Counted from the first letter of the stretch, positions 25,123 through 36,644 are shown. The stretch: DNA of 64,000 bases from Ceratodon purpureus (GCA_014871385.1 CM026422.1:15758127-15822126), one strand, 5' to 3'. A program made the numbers and translations. Notes: generated by a model not told the origin, from the letters alone.

Positions 25123-26640
25123 TTCTCTTGACAAGCTTTCATACAACAAAATCCTTTTGCATTGTGAAGAATCCTTGGATCAAAAGACATACATTATAAA
25201 CGCTATATATCAAATTTGCGAGTCAATGAGAAAGGGCTCGAAGCACTCCATTGATTGAAGTTGATACAAGCTTCCTTTGCGATGCGACACTGCCATTGCA
25301 TCAGCGCAACACGTCTTTGTTTTCCATCCCTTCCAGGTATAGCGCAACATCCAAGATTATTTCCTACTCTTTGCAAGCATATTCATAAATTTTTTCAACT
25401 TGATTTCCTTAAGTGGTGGAAGACGCTAAGTGTTAGCTTAGAGTTTAGTGTGGCGGAACTGGGAGCAAGAAATAATTCGTTAAGTAGCGTAGGGATCCAG
25501 TGAGGAAGTCTTCTAGCGGTTGCAGTGTAATCGTTGCTTGAATTTGACACTATCAGTGAAATTGTTGCATTGCATTTCAATGATTCCTCCATGTGAGCGA
25601 TCATATTTAGTAATTTGGCTGACATTGTTGCTGCAGAAGGTCTCTCATAGCTAGGGCTAAGAGTTGTTTCAACATTCTAATTACAAGAGGTGGATTGAGT
25701 AAAATATACCAAAACTAGGAGGCGGATGATTTTAAATAGATTCGTACTCAAATGTACGTGAATTGGAGAATGTTTTTACCATGACTTAGCGCACTTGATC
25801 AAAATTGCAGTGCTTTTCTGCGAATTGCAGATACCAAATACCTCTCCTGCTTCAATCTCTCACTACGATCAACATAGTTGAGATGCTACTGTTCTCTTTC
25901 GGTAAATTAAAACCAATGGTTTCTTGAAAATCAAAAATGAGTCGGGTAGTCAAGGTACACACATCCATCGCTTAACTCTCTAGTCAAGTTGCAACCAACC
26001 ATCATCTCAACTTTGTTTGAAGTAAATTTCGTCGCAGTAATTGTAGAACCCACATATTGCAACACATCAGGCAAAATAAATATGGCATTTCTTCACGGGG
26101 GCGAAGAGTCATTGATTTCCATCCAACCTCAACTACAAACACTGTCCAACCAGAAGAAAATCGACAGAAAATTTAACCTGCCAATATATGTGCTTTCATG
26201 TGACTTCATAAATAACCATCGAACGGAGTGTAAAGTCTCTCAAACAAAGACTCATACTTTTCGAGTAGTGCCACGCGAAGGGGCCATTTAATTATAAGTT
26301 GATACAATGATCACATCCAAGTCTGACATAGTTCAGCAAATCAATAATTCAATCAAACAAGAAGTTAACCAAATAAATCGACGAACAACCCTACAGGTAT
26401 CTGAATTGCAGCGTACAACTTGTGGTTACAAAATGCATTGTAATATGACCCTTCCGAACGACAAAACGCAAGCAGTTGAGAAGCGTACACAGAGGCACAC
26501 AGATTTCATTAGGACAATATTCTTCTCCGAGAGAAACGTATGTAAGGTGTTGAGAGAAACAAGCGTTGGAAAGCGATGTGCAAGTTCAAAACTAAAAGCA
26601 AATGGTGCCAAGTCGGTATAGGTTGCATAAAAGCTCATGG

Positions 26641-26849
26641 ACCAAATTAACCAGAAAAGACTCCGTCGAGTTCCTTCCTTTTCAGGTTGAGAAGCAGTTT
26701 TTATATGTCTTTGGTGCAAACGGAGTAAATCGATCATCATGTATAACCGTCTCCAGGACCCGTTCTGCACAGAACGACTAGAAGGCAAGGAATTTCATAA
26801 AATATGTCGCACAGTAACAGTCTAGGAGTCTAGTGTAAAGCATGATTTA
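26641..26849 (+). repeat. 209-bp direct repeat with palindrome, copy 2
   Basis: Second copy, 1727 bp downstream of the first; same length, palindrome at 26762-26775. This is the rightmost palindrome in the window and may mark the right side of the element's territory. Confidence 0.9.
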
Positions 26850-27048
26850 CTAATTTCTTGTAGCAGCATGATAGAAAACGCCAAAGCTGTCCACATATAG
26901 TCCGAACAGAAAAGTCACATAGAGACCATTGCAGTACTCTGCACAAACATAGCAACTATGTTAGATACTTTAAAAAAACATGTTTCATCTACATAAGATA
27001 GGATCACAATATGGACAAATGTTTTTTTTTACCTTTGATTCCGATTCT

Positions 27049-28424
27049 TTATGTTTCTTGTCGTGGCTTGCGGCTGTAACTCGTGCCCCCTATGTCGCTG
27101 TTTAGGAATCTTCTCTTCCTCTTCGGATTGGAAAATTCACCAACCGTAAGTTCCTTTGTGATATCTGTACTTTCAAAATTATAATTAGTTGCTTAAATGA
27201 CAATGCACAGATCATATGTTGATAATGTTTGATTTGTGCTAACATACCTGGCAATTTGACAATGCCTACACTGGTCTTCCATTTTTCGGTGAAGGCTGTC
27301 CCACATTCCCTCATGGCGCACCCATCTTCTACCGAGGTCTGCATCACTAGACACCAAGTATGATACGTGCATTTGCAAGGAGCCACAACAATGTCCATAT
27401 GTGGGAACTTACCATTGCAAAATGCACACGAGTTTATTGTGATGAGATCGGTGTCATTGCTTGGTATTCCGTCCTGTAGAGCCTGACTTGGTCGCAGCCA
27501 CATGGGTAATCGAACCCGTTCTTCCATCTTCTTGAGGACGGCTTTCAGTCGATCCATATCTCCTTCAAGTTTCGCCATTAGAGTCTGCAATCGATCCAGC
27601 TCACTCACAGCTTCAACAATCTCACCCTTTGTGTCCACTAAGGCTATCTCCTTCTGTTTGATTTCGTATTTCAACTTGATGATGCGCCTCTCTTGCTTCA
27701 CCATCCTCATAGCAATCTTCTCGGAAATCTTCTCATTGCTGCTACCAATTGCTGACTTATCCTTACACTTCTGTAGGATCTCCTCTGCCACCTGCAACTG
27801 AATCTTCAAGACCGCCAATCGCTCCAGTAGGGCATCTCTCTCGGCCCCCTCAGCAGGATGCTTAGGTGATGTCACCCGTGAAGTAATTAGCACCTGGGTG
27901 TTACTAAAATCTGCATCGGCCTTGCTGTAAGCAAGCCTAAAATCCTCTATCTCCCCCTCGAACTTGGACTTGGCTGCTTCGTAGTATGTCCCTTTCAGTG
28001 ATTCTGCTCCAACATAGCGTATCACAGTTTCACTCTTCAAGTGTTTGTTCTTGCACGAACTCCATCTCTCAGCTGCGTACTGGGCCCAATTCATTGGGTA
28101 CCCATGGTTAACTTCTGATACAATAGCTCGAGCAAAGCTCTCTGTAATACACTGATTTTTAGGCATATTAGTGAACTGGTAGACAGCTGGATACAATTCC
28201 GATACACGGCTTTTCACTCTATCCGACTTAGCACCTGGGTAGAAGTATCCTAAATTCTGCTGCCTGGCACCAAAAACCTGAACCAGCTCCTCATTCTGCA
28301 CGTGATTTACATCTCTGGAAGGATCTAGCCCATAGTTGGGCAATGATACCTCCAATGCAAACCACGACTCTTTTCCTCTCTCCACGTTATTCCTCTCCAT
28401 CACCTCAGATACATCTCCTGTCAA
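27049..28424 (-). CDS. Coiled-coil protein with C-terminal RING-like zinc finger (family copy 1)
   Basis: Main exon 28424 (or an acceptor near 28410) to 27248, then 27164-27049; phases agree (G|GTATGT donor, ACAG acceptor). The N-terminal ~160 residues form a globular module with VFGARQQNLGYF and YPMNWAQYAAERW. A long charged coiled coil follows (about 170-320), with E/K/Q-rich heptads. Then comes a RING-like cluster (CAFC ... CKCTYHTWC ... CAMREC) and a basic tail (NPKRKRR) that could be a nuclear signal. The same architecture recurs at 56879-59000 and 62847-64000. RING proteins often act as E3 ubiquitin ligases, but the spacing here is non-standard and the role is unknown. It lies just right of the palindrome field, so it could be a third element gene or a neighbour. 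An upstream first exon is likely. Confidence 0.65.
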
Positions 28425-29163
28425 ATTGCAATTAATACATCTTAATTAAAAAGCAGAAAAAAAACACCTAAACCAGCCCATGGATTCCAATGATTCACTC
28501 TACTACAGCACTAACATTCGAAGATCTTGAAATTAGTAGAAACAGTATATGCAATGACAAGATTTACCTAACCGAAGTAGAATGGGATCGGTGTGTGTCA
28601 TCAGTAATCAATACAGTTTCAGCATGATCTGCATTTATCATAAGCTCAAGTTAGTTCATGTTTTCAAAACGCTAAACCAGAGTAACTGACTTAGAGACAA
28701 AGAGAACCAAGGATATGAAATTGCCAAGATCACGTACCAGCATAGGCAAGTATGCAATCCAAAAGTATGCAATCCACAAAATAGAGTAAACTTGACCTTT
28801 TTAGACGTTCAGTGGGGGCCAAATCTTGGAGAAGTGCTACTGAATCTGTTGTGTGTTGTTGATGTAGCCATTGAGCCCTGGTTTTAATAGATCCTCAGCC
28901 AGTGGGCCCAAAGCCTTAGCAGTTTTTGCCTTCATCGCACTTTTACAACTACAATGTACATGTCCACAAGATTAGCAGGAGAATCCAAAACATTTTGTCA
29001 GCAGATTAGGAAAATTTTCAATTGGAGCATGCACAAAAAGCAGCTTAAACATCACTCAATATCATTTCTGTTTTTAAGAGAGTACCAAGTGCCAAATATG
29101 TATAAAACATTCGATTCGTTATGAAAAAATAATCCTCTTTAAAACAAAAGCAAAATAGTTTAC
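28425..29163. other. Spacer, no gene recognised
   Basis: Probably holds the promoter and/or a first exon of the minus-strand RING-like gene. I see no open frame or motif that identifies it. Confidence 0.4.
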
Positions 29164-29358
29164 CTCGTCTTCTGAAAACCTTGCAGCCTGAGCAACTGAT
29201 GGGCTCAAGCGTCTTGCAAATGCATACTTGTCTTCTGGATCAGCCTTCGATTCTTTCAAAGACTTGAGCACCTTCACTGGAACAATGAGGTAATCGAGCC
29301 TGCATCCCAATTCCAAAACACACAAATCATTCCATTCACTTATTGCCTTGTATGTATC
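29164..29358 (-). pseudogene. Exon-like fragment, source gene not recognised
   Basis: An open exon bounded by a good acceptor (CCTTCAG at 29359-29365) and donor (GAG|GTAAAC). It encodes a stretch that includes YKAISEWNDL, RLDYLIVPVKVL and RRLSPSVAQAARF. It lies in a row of gene fragments on the same strand (OTU, POLD1). I do not recognise the family. Confidence 0.45.
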
Positions 29359-29587
29359 CTGAAGGAAATGCAATTTACCAATCGAAACTTCACCCATGAT
29401 TAGCGCCAAGTCAATTTATTATTCGTCATCTACATCCCAGTATTCATGCTGGTTTCTTACACGCTAAAAAACTACCTCAATTGGGACGACAACTTTCTTA
29501 TAAAAACAACATGAAAACATAAGCAATAAATACATGCACAACAATGTTATTTCATGCCTAAATCCCTAGAAATCAATGAAATCATAC

Positions 29588-29670
29588 CAGGTGCTGAACA
29601 TATCCCAAAAGACGAGTACTTCCCCCTTGCCCTTTCTTTCGCAAACCCTTGCTTACAATATTGAACATTC
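29588..29670 (-). pseudogene. Exon-like fragment, source gene not recognised
   Basis: Bounded by CCCAG acceptor and CTG|GTATGA donor; encodes MFNIVSKGLRKKGQGG and RLLGYVQHL. It may belong to the same source gene as 29164-29358. No family assigned. Confidence 0.4.
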
Positions 29671-29866
29671 CTGGGAAAAATGGATATTCAATCAAACAAA
29701 ACGCAAAACAGTAGAAAACATCAGGCTCTATAGAAGTCATCAAGGCGAATCGGATGTTTCTGGTACAGCTTGTGATAGGCACTAACTTAACAGAATTGTT
29801 GATCAGTAAAAATTGCATACTCTAGATCAGCACAACTTAAACAGAAAAGCGGATAGGATTCCTCAC

Positions 29867-29973
29867 CTCCAACGTGCTACGAAATTTAGGAATATCATCT
29901 GGCTCAATGCCGTCTAGGCAGCTGAAGTAAAAATATGCTTCGAAGCCGTGCACATTGCGACAAACGCTGTTTC
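29867..29973 (-). pseudogene. POLD1: DNA polymerase delta catalytic subunit fragment (one exon)
   Basis: One exon between GTGCAG and GAG|GTGAGG encodes NSVCRNVHGFEAYFYF followed by GIEPDDIPKFRSTLE. It resembles the N-terminal region of plant DNA polymerase delta (SVCC.VHGFEPYFY ... GPDDI..F...LE). Only this exon is present; the exonuclease and polymerase domains are absent. Its frame phase does not match the OTU-like exon upstream, so the two are not parts of one translatable chimera. Read as a captured host gene piece. Confidence 0.65.
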
Positions 29974-30154
29974 CTGCACCGTTTGGACAATAACACCAAA
30001 TTGGTGTCACATAGGAAAAAGCTGGTACACATTTCAAACCCCAGTTCGGGGACTAAGCATTCTAGTTCCTCAAATGAGATCAATTAAATCATATCAACTT
30101 CTGTCGAGTTACAAAGAGCATAACTCGTCCTAGTAACTAAACATATAAATGTAC

Positions 30155-30249
30155 CTGAAAAAGCAGTTACCGTCAGCTGTGACGGGAACAACTTTGAGAC
30201 CCAACAGGCCTAGTTGTTGACTCAGATTTGCAATCTCCTTAGACTTATC
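30155..30249 (-). pseudogene. OTU-type deubiquitinase fragment (one exon)
   Basis: An exon with acceptor GTGCAG and donor TTCAG|GTAC encodes DKSKEIANLSQQLGLLGLKV then VPVTADGNCFFR. The D-G-N-C-F-F motif is the catalytic Cys signature of OTU cysteine proteases, and the preceding helix resembles OTUD3-like proteins. The His part of the active site is not present nearby. It is probably a captured fragment, like the POLD1 piece next to it. Confidence 0.65.
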
Positions 30250-33036
30250 CTGCACACCAGAGAACAACATTAACGTGTAATAAATTTAGAAGCTTGGTAC
30301 AACTCAGGTGCCTCCCATGTTCAGCAAATCTAAGTGTTAAATAGCTCAAATTTTAGAATAATCGAACTCCCGATCGTTTCAAAGTAGGCTTTCTATAACG
30401 AGCATCTATTGAACCGTGAACCCTAATTCACTAAGGCCTGTAATCTGATAGTGATGAGCTGAATTAAAGACAATTGAGAGGTCCAGCTAGATAGGTTACA
30501 TGTTCCACCAAATATCTTACCACTACAGCTCATCGTGTGGAATGGGGACACAATTATCAGATGTATAATTTGTAGAAATCTATTATTTTACGGACAGACA
30601 TCTCTCATTTTTAAACATCTGAATGCAAACGTAAAGAGAAACTTGACTCTGATACCCATGACTCATGAAACTTGTGAATAAGTGCAATCAAGAAGAAATT
30701 CAACAGAGCGAGAATCCGCTAATTGAAATACCTTGTGTCCGTGAAAAAATTTTCATCCTCAAGCCTGTCCGTTTCTGGCATTGCAAATCGGAATCACTTT
30801 TCTAACCGCAAAGGCGGCGATCACTCTCGCTGACCACTCTTGAAGAAAATTCTGCTGTAATCAAAGTCCCAAACTACATGCGATTCCCCTAAACCTCGAA
30901 CTCCACCTGATCTCCTTCTGTAACATGTACTCCGCCTCTCTCCCCCTCACACCACCATGAATACCTTCGCCTCCATCACTCTCCCAACTTGCCTCCACAA
31001 ACCATACCCCTCTCCCACCACCGCCTCCACCGCCTACATTAGCTTAGCAATTTGATTCATAGTTTCTGCGACGGAAAGTTGCGTATGAAATATGTTTGAG
31101 AATGTCAATATCGCAGATGCATCCAAGACTAGACAACTGCGTCACGAGTAACAAAAAATGGAAACTAAATTGAGGTTCCTACAGGTTTCTTTGCCGACAC
31201 TACGCTGTGGCGCTAATCCATGACAAGCAACAACGATATTGTAATGAACTCAAAACCGCAGTGAGTACTGTATACTTGTTATTTATACTACTTGTGTATC
31301 AGGAGCTTCGGCTTGTGAGAGTATGTCGCACTGGCCATGGCCATGGCTGCTAAGTGGCTATGGTTGAAATTGAACAGGTCCAAATTGTCATCAATCATCA
31401 ATTGTAGTTGTTTCCCAGCAGTCGTTTTGTTACCCTAAATTGACCATCAACTTGATTGAATTTGACATGTTGGTGTATAGGTCATCATTTCAATTGGAGT
31501 ATACTTTGATAGTTGTCAAATAGTTCATTAGTAATGGATGATTTCATCCTCATATACAGAATGAAACTGTCTTACTAAATAAAGTAATTCATTTGCTCAT
31601 GGCTCATGGAATCCTGCTCATGGCTCATGTGCTCATGGCTTTATGCTCATGCTCTAGCATTCCCCTCTGATTTCTTAGCTTAATTGTCTTGGTTTTCCGC
31701 AGTTCGGAACAGTGAGTCCTATTCTGGGTTTGTGTTTGAGTGGAGTGTTAGATTTGGAGGGCATGGAGCTAGCTGCATGTTTGCATTGTTTAAGTTGATG
31801 ATCATCGACACGGTTGAGTTGTTGGTATTGAAGCCATAGTGACATTGGGGAAATAGTGATGGTGGGAAGACATTTTGAACATGGTGTTAACAATGAGTAC
31901 ACAGCTTGTTTCGGAAATTTTGGAGGTAGTCCGTCGCGGTTCTTGTGTTTCGTGTTCAGGAGTGAAATTGCAGTAGCTCTATCGTTTTCTATGGATCCAC
32001 TTTGTCCGATTGCTTCACGTCAGGTCATCGAACCAGTTTTGGGCGAGTTTCGAAACCCATGAAGCTGGCGCCGGAAGCTATTTCAGGGTAGGAGCGCATT
32101 GAGTGTGATGAAAGTGGACTTTACAGTTGATCTATCTGCTTTCGATGTGAAACATAAGCAGCACTTGATGGAGATTGTTGGGGTAATCTTCTTTTTGCAC
32201 GTCGGCGAGGCATCTCTGGCTCTCGATTTCATGGACGAAACCGAAGAACCTGCAGAAATGTTTGCCAGGCAATGTAAGGTAAGTTGCTTCTCACGGGGCA
32301 GGCTCTTCACGAGATTAGGTCTTTCAGAACTCTCGGCTGGAAAAAATACTCCTTGTGGAGCTCACCTCCTTACAATCAATCACTTTGCTGAAGTTTTCAG
32401 TATGTGTTTAACTTCTCATACTGTTTTGGGCAGGTAAGTGAACTTCACCCTAAAATTACAGAGAAAGGATCTCTAGAAACTAAAATTATCAGTTAGTGAA
32501 GTCTTGACCTATTTGTTCAGCACTTAATCATGTAGGTTTTTTCAATTTTTCTGCAGTTGATGGTCGATCCATCGAAGTAAAAGTGATCATGAAGCACGGA
32601 ATAGGACTCGTTTGACCTATTTGTATTTCAAAACGAGTTGGAGGTTGATTCCAAAACAATGAATGACCCGTCTATCATAGTAACCGGTCATATTTTTTTG
32701 TTCGAAAGCAGGGCTCTCTCGATTTGCACTGATGTACTGATTTGCAGAAAAGGCTGTAGATCATCAAGGTTACTAAAACTATATTTGTCTCTGTGACCTC
32801 GTCTTTGTGCAGCTTTCTGCTTTAAATTTCTGGTACTATCAACTAATATATTGAAGCTCCAGACTTAATTTTCGTCGAAGAGGGACCAGAAGTGATCACA
32901 GAATATGTATTCCAGAACTTGGATCATCCCAATATTTCCCAAGGCGATCGATTCTGGAAGTCGACTTTCATGCATTTCCTTCGTTCGCTAGTTTGAAAAG
33001 TGAGACCATACAGTTATTGTTCCTTGTTTCTATGCA
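30250..33036. other. Mixed spacer with one possible exon
   Basis: Mostly without recognisable genes. At about 32108-32280 (+) an open stretch (VDFTVDLSAFDVKHKQHL ... LDFMDETEEPAEMFARQCK) ends at a strong donor (AAG|GTAAGT) and looks like an exon of an unrecognised gene. A patch of gctcatggctcatg repeats sits at 31598-31650. 30930-31060 is C-rich with ccaccgcctcc words. Confidence 0.4.
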
Positions 33037-34622
33037 ATGTCTTTGGGAGCAGTGACAGCATCTGACCTATTGACTTCACTATGGATCAATGTGGTAACAT
33101 CAGCAGTGTTTTTGATATTTTATGCAATCTCTAAGAACCTGCCCTTCTTTTTTCGAGTTTACTACCCACGACGATACTTGAAAGGTCAGGTTGAGCACGT
33201 AGATGATTTGGTACGTTCAGGAGATGAGAATCAATATGATGTTGGTTGGAGGAGCTATCGCAATATTCTGAAATGGGTCAAGTCAGTCTGGCGGAAGTTG
33301 AATTTGACAGACAATTCAGAGTTTATTGAACGCTATGGACTTGATTCTGCTATCCTCCTCCGTACCTTCTTGCTCGGGTACGACTTACACTCAGCAATTT
33401 CAATTTAATATGTAGTTCCTTCCAGATGGATGCACTTAGTATTTTAAATACTTTGAGTGTTAGACAATTGCGTAGAGATAGGCTACAGCTCTGTTGTGGC
33501 AGAATTTCCTCCACATGATGCTCGTTACGTTGTCATTTGATGAGTTCGAATTGGTTCACTTCTTTCTGTCCTCTACTCACTAAGTGTCTGTGTGGGGATG
33601 TACTTGTGCAGGTTGAAGGTGTTCCTTCCGCTCACATTATGGGGATTTGTGGTGCTCATTCCAGTGAACAAGACAGATAACGAGATCGCATCGTTTCAAT
33701 CACTTCTGTCAAACGTGACATATACAAAAGTCGATAACTGGTCTATTGCGAACGTGCATGATCTCTCAGAAAGGTGTGTACATATTTGATTTGCATGCAT
33801 TCCACGTATTTACAATAACTACAACCACTTTAGATCTTTTTGATTCCATGTCCAATCCTACGTACTGATGCATGCGGAAAGTGTAGTTTATACATTAGTT
33901 CTAATATAAATTGAAACGATGAAGAAAATTATGTAGTTAAATGCTGTGGTTGACTATGTTGTCATCATGACTTAGCACGTTACGCAAGTTGCCAAAGTAT
34001 GAATTGTTGACGGTCTGAACTGGAAACACAAAGGATTGTTTAGACATTGTGAATGCTGATTTCAGTCAGCATCTAGTTTATTTGTTTTCCTTTCTGGTGG
34101 TGTTTTCAATTTGAGATCGTAAACAGTCTATAGCGAATATGCTTATCATTGGCACTGGTGGCTTCATATTCTTAAGTTCTATTTATTGGGAAGTAGGAAT
34201 GCTCTCGATCAATGCAAATGTTGAAATGTGATCTGATGCGAAAAAACTATTGTCTTGTAGGCTATGGGCGCATTTGTTGGCATCATATCTGTACACTATC
34301 TGGACATGTGTCTTGCTATATAAGGAATATTCTAAAATATATAAGCTCCGTTTAGATTTTATTGCAAATCAAAAACGGCAGCCAGATGATTTTACGGTCA
34401 GTGTTTTCCTGATCAATCTTCACATTTCTGTTCAGCAGGGTCAAACTTATTGCTTTCAAAGGACCTATCAATAATTGAAGATGCGCATCAAAGTTAGTGT
34501 GTTTAACTCCATGTTTACAAGATTTTTATGATGAGTCTCGTAGACATCTTCATTCTTTGCCATGGCAGGTTTTGGTGCGGCACGTGCCTGAAGACAACTC
34601 TATGTCTGTGGGAGAGAAGCTC
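33037..34622 (+). pseudogene. OSCA/CSC1-like cation channel, N-terminal part, truncated
   Basis: Four exons in agreeing phases (33037-33377, 33612-33773, 34261-34396, 34569-~34622). They match the N-terminus of plant OSCA/CSC1-like hyperosmolality-gated calcium-permeable channels. Visible: a first membrane segment, the NLPFFFRVYYPRRYLKG motif, GLDSAILLRTFLLG, a second membrane segment ending LIPVNKTDN, WAHLLASYLYTIWTCVLLYKEY, then PDDFTVLVRHVPEDNSMSVGEKL. Coding similarity stops abruptly at about 34622, exactly where a copy of the dispersed repeat begins. The cytosolic domain and the remaining membrane segments (roughly three quarters of the protein) are missing. A truncated, probably non-functional copy, by insertion or by capture of the 5' part. 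Confidence 0.85.
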
Positions 34623-34775
34623 ATGAGATGTGTGTTGGATGGGCTGTGGCGTTAGACGTGTGTTGCCTGGTGTAGCGATATCTTCAGGTTTAGCGGTTTC
34701 TTAGTGATAAAGAGCCCCAGAAATTACTTGAATCTGTAATGATTCATTTTATTGGCTCTGTGGCTCTGTGGCAAT
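34618..34775. repeat. Dispersed repeat, partial copy at the OSCA break
   Basis: Matches 2490-2660 (gatgtgtgttggatgggctg; cgtgtgttgcctggtgtag; ttagtgataaagagcccc; acttgaatctgtaatgattc). It starts within a few bases of the last OSCA-like codon, so insertion of this repeat or a rearrangement at it explains the truncation. Confidence 0.8.
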
Positions 34776-34895
34776 ATGGTGCCCGTGGCGTTGGAATTCT
34801 GCGCGGAGTTCTCTCCTGTGCTTGATATCCTGGTTACTGGATTAGCTTAGTGATTCTCTTCCGACATCTTGCTGGTCTCTAGAGAAAGCATTGTG

Positions 34896-35135
34896 CATGA
34901 CCCGACGTTTGTGAAAGGATACTCGAGGAAATGCGCTATCCAGTTTTTCATGGAGTATGAAAAGGCCTTGGAAATCTACCAGATAACGTAAGTCTGAACA
35001 TTCTTCTGCCATTGAGTTGAAGATCTTGTCCTGATATTTCAATCAGCGTTTAACATCTGAGCTGTTTGTTTGCAGGCGAGGTTGATGCAAGACCCGGAAA
35101 TTCAGAGGATATTGCCAGATCCCATTATGAGACAG
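34896..35135 (+). pseudogene. HOP/STI1 co-chaperone fragments (TPR and DP2 region)
   Basis: Two exon pieces: 34896-34987 encodes HDPTFVKGYSRKCAIQFFME then YEKALEIYQ (a TPR helix pair of Hsp70-Hsp90 organizing protein), and 35076-35135 encodes RLMQDPEIQRILPDPIMRQ (start of the C-terminal DP2/STI1 domain). These are adjacent parts of plant HOP. Sequence missing between them (the end of TPR2B) and the lack of flanking exons show a decayed fragment. At about 35290-35335 another short stretch (VKGYSRLG) resembles a HOP TPR as well. Confidence 0.75.
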
Positions 35136-36644
35136 GTGTGTCATGCCCGTGTCATGTTTCCTTCGTTTTTTCCTATGAATACTTTTGGCACCCTAGCAAC
35201 TACTGTAGTCAGATTCGATCTGGTTACTAAACTCCTTAGCTACGGAGTCTCGATTGTAGATGCTGTGTCAATTTTTGTTGGAATATTCATTTTGGATATT
35301 GTGAAAGGATACTCGAGGTTGGGCGGCTCTCCTCATGTCTACTTTTGTCAAACAACCCGTCATTCTTTCCATGTGACGCTGCTCTATGGGAATGTTGATG
35401 TGTCACGGTATAAGTTCCAAATTGCATGACGTTCTGTCGGGGTTTATATATCGTTTTGTGAAGGTTTTGTGAAGGTTTTTATTTATAAGTTGATTGCGTT
35501 TTTGTGTACTAATTTGACATTGGTCTTGAACAAATGACTGGTGGCTTCGATTTTTGGTTGTTTTTTCATCTGGCATTGTGATTCTAACTTCTTTCGTCAT
35601 GAGAGGGACATATTGTGTATGTTGATAGGAGTCAGGGGTTGATTGCTGCGTTGGCATTATTGTTGCGAACGAACTTGATGCGGACTTCCTCTTCTCAGCC
35701 GAAGCATGTACAGTGAATTTGTACGATTGTGAACTCTCACCGCCTATATGGAACAATCCGAGAAATTGTTGTCGATGAAGTTTAATCAATAATCGTATTT
35801 TTGAACTCATGGTTGATGGTTCTAATGAAGAAGGAGTTGAATTTGTGGTTTTCAGCCACGTATGGATATTTTGTTACTCTTTTCAGCTTAAAATTTAGCT
35901 GGGGCTAGGATTGATCAGTTTTTTGGTTATGTATTGACATAGGAAGTGCAGATGACATAATTGTGAGCATACACACTCTGTAGGAACAGTATGTACTATA
36001 CAGCGGCTAGTGAAGGTGATGCTCCGGGGGGTTTCAGCGCTCTCCGGAAGATGGCGTTCCTGAAACCTAAGTTCAAGTTTGGATCGAGTGGAGGAAGCAG
36101 TAATCTGCTACTGGATGAAGCTGAGCATCAAAGGCGAGAAGAGCTGGGAAGGCCATGCACCTCCACTAGGAAATGTGTTAACATCAGTTGCATCAGATTT
36201 TTGTTCAAATCAACAATGGAAGGGGTGAGTTCTTGGTTTTTTTGTATTGGGAATGCTTGAAATTTGTGAGAGATTGCATGTGATCGGAATTGGCGTTGAG
36301 ATCATTTTTGGTCTCAGGTGATTTGTTAGGCATGGTGATAATGGTTGTGTGTAAGCCGTTCTAATCCTGCCCTTGTTGATATCCTTTACGCTGAAGAAAT
36401 GTGCGTCGTTTGTTGAGGCTGGACAAATGATTGTAGAATAGTGTTCAGGTCGTTATTGCTGCTCTTACAGACCAGTTCATTGCAGTTCAATTTTGATTTT
36501 CTCTCTCGTCCATGAAGTAGTGCAACTTACCGTAGAAAAACGTAGAGAATATGGTTAATTTTTTCTTTGTCAGCTTCACTCTTACAGAATGTAACATATG
36601 CAATCGATGCATCTCTTAATCTTTTTTTTTCCTCAAATTACTCA
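35136..36644. other. Spacer with one open exon-like stretch
   Basis: 35991-36260 (+) is open and reads SEGDAPGGFSALRKMAFLKP then KFKFGSSGGSSNLLLDEAEH; I do not recognise it. It may be another captured fragment. Nothing else in this stretch is convincing. Confidence 0.35.

Larger units (their letters stand above)
24646..27048. other. Non-coding stretch with a duplicated palindrome-bearing segment
   Basis: Apart from the two copies of a 209-bp repeat (listed separately) I find no exon with recognisable product. The 1.5 kb between the repeats has short open frames only and no terminal repeats that I could identify. Confidence 0.5.

Noticed and set aside
5666..26775. Palindromes as glucocorticoid/hormone response elements
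   Set aside because: The half-site resembles an animal steroid receptor half-site (AGAACA/TGTTCT), but plants lack these receptors and the 2-base centre, clustering and confinement to one element argue for an element-specific role.
3863..27048. Terminal inverted repeats bounding the whole transposase/methylase element
   Set aside because: I looked near 3.4-3.9 kb and 26.8-27.1 kb and saw no convincing pair; the element limits stay undefined.
29164..30249. A single chimeric OTU-POLD1 gene
   Set aside because: Splice phases of the OTU exon (phase 2) and POLD1 exon (phase 1 needed) do not match, so no continuous frame results.
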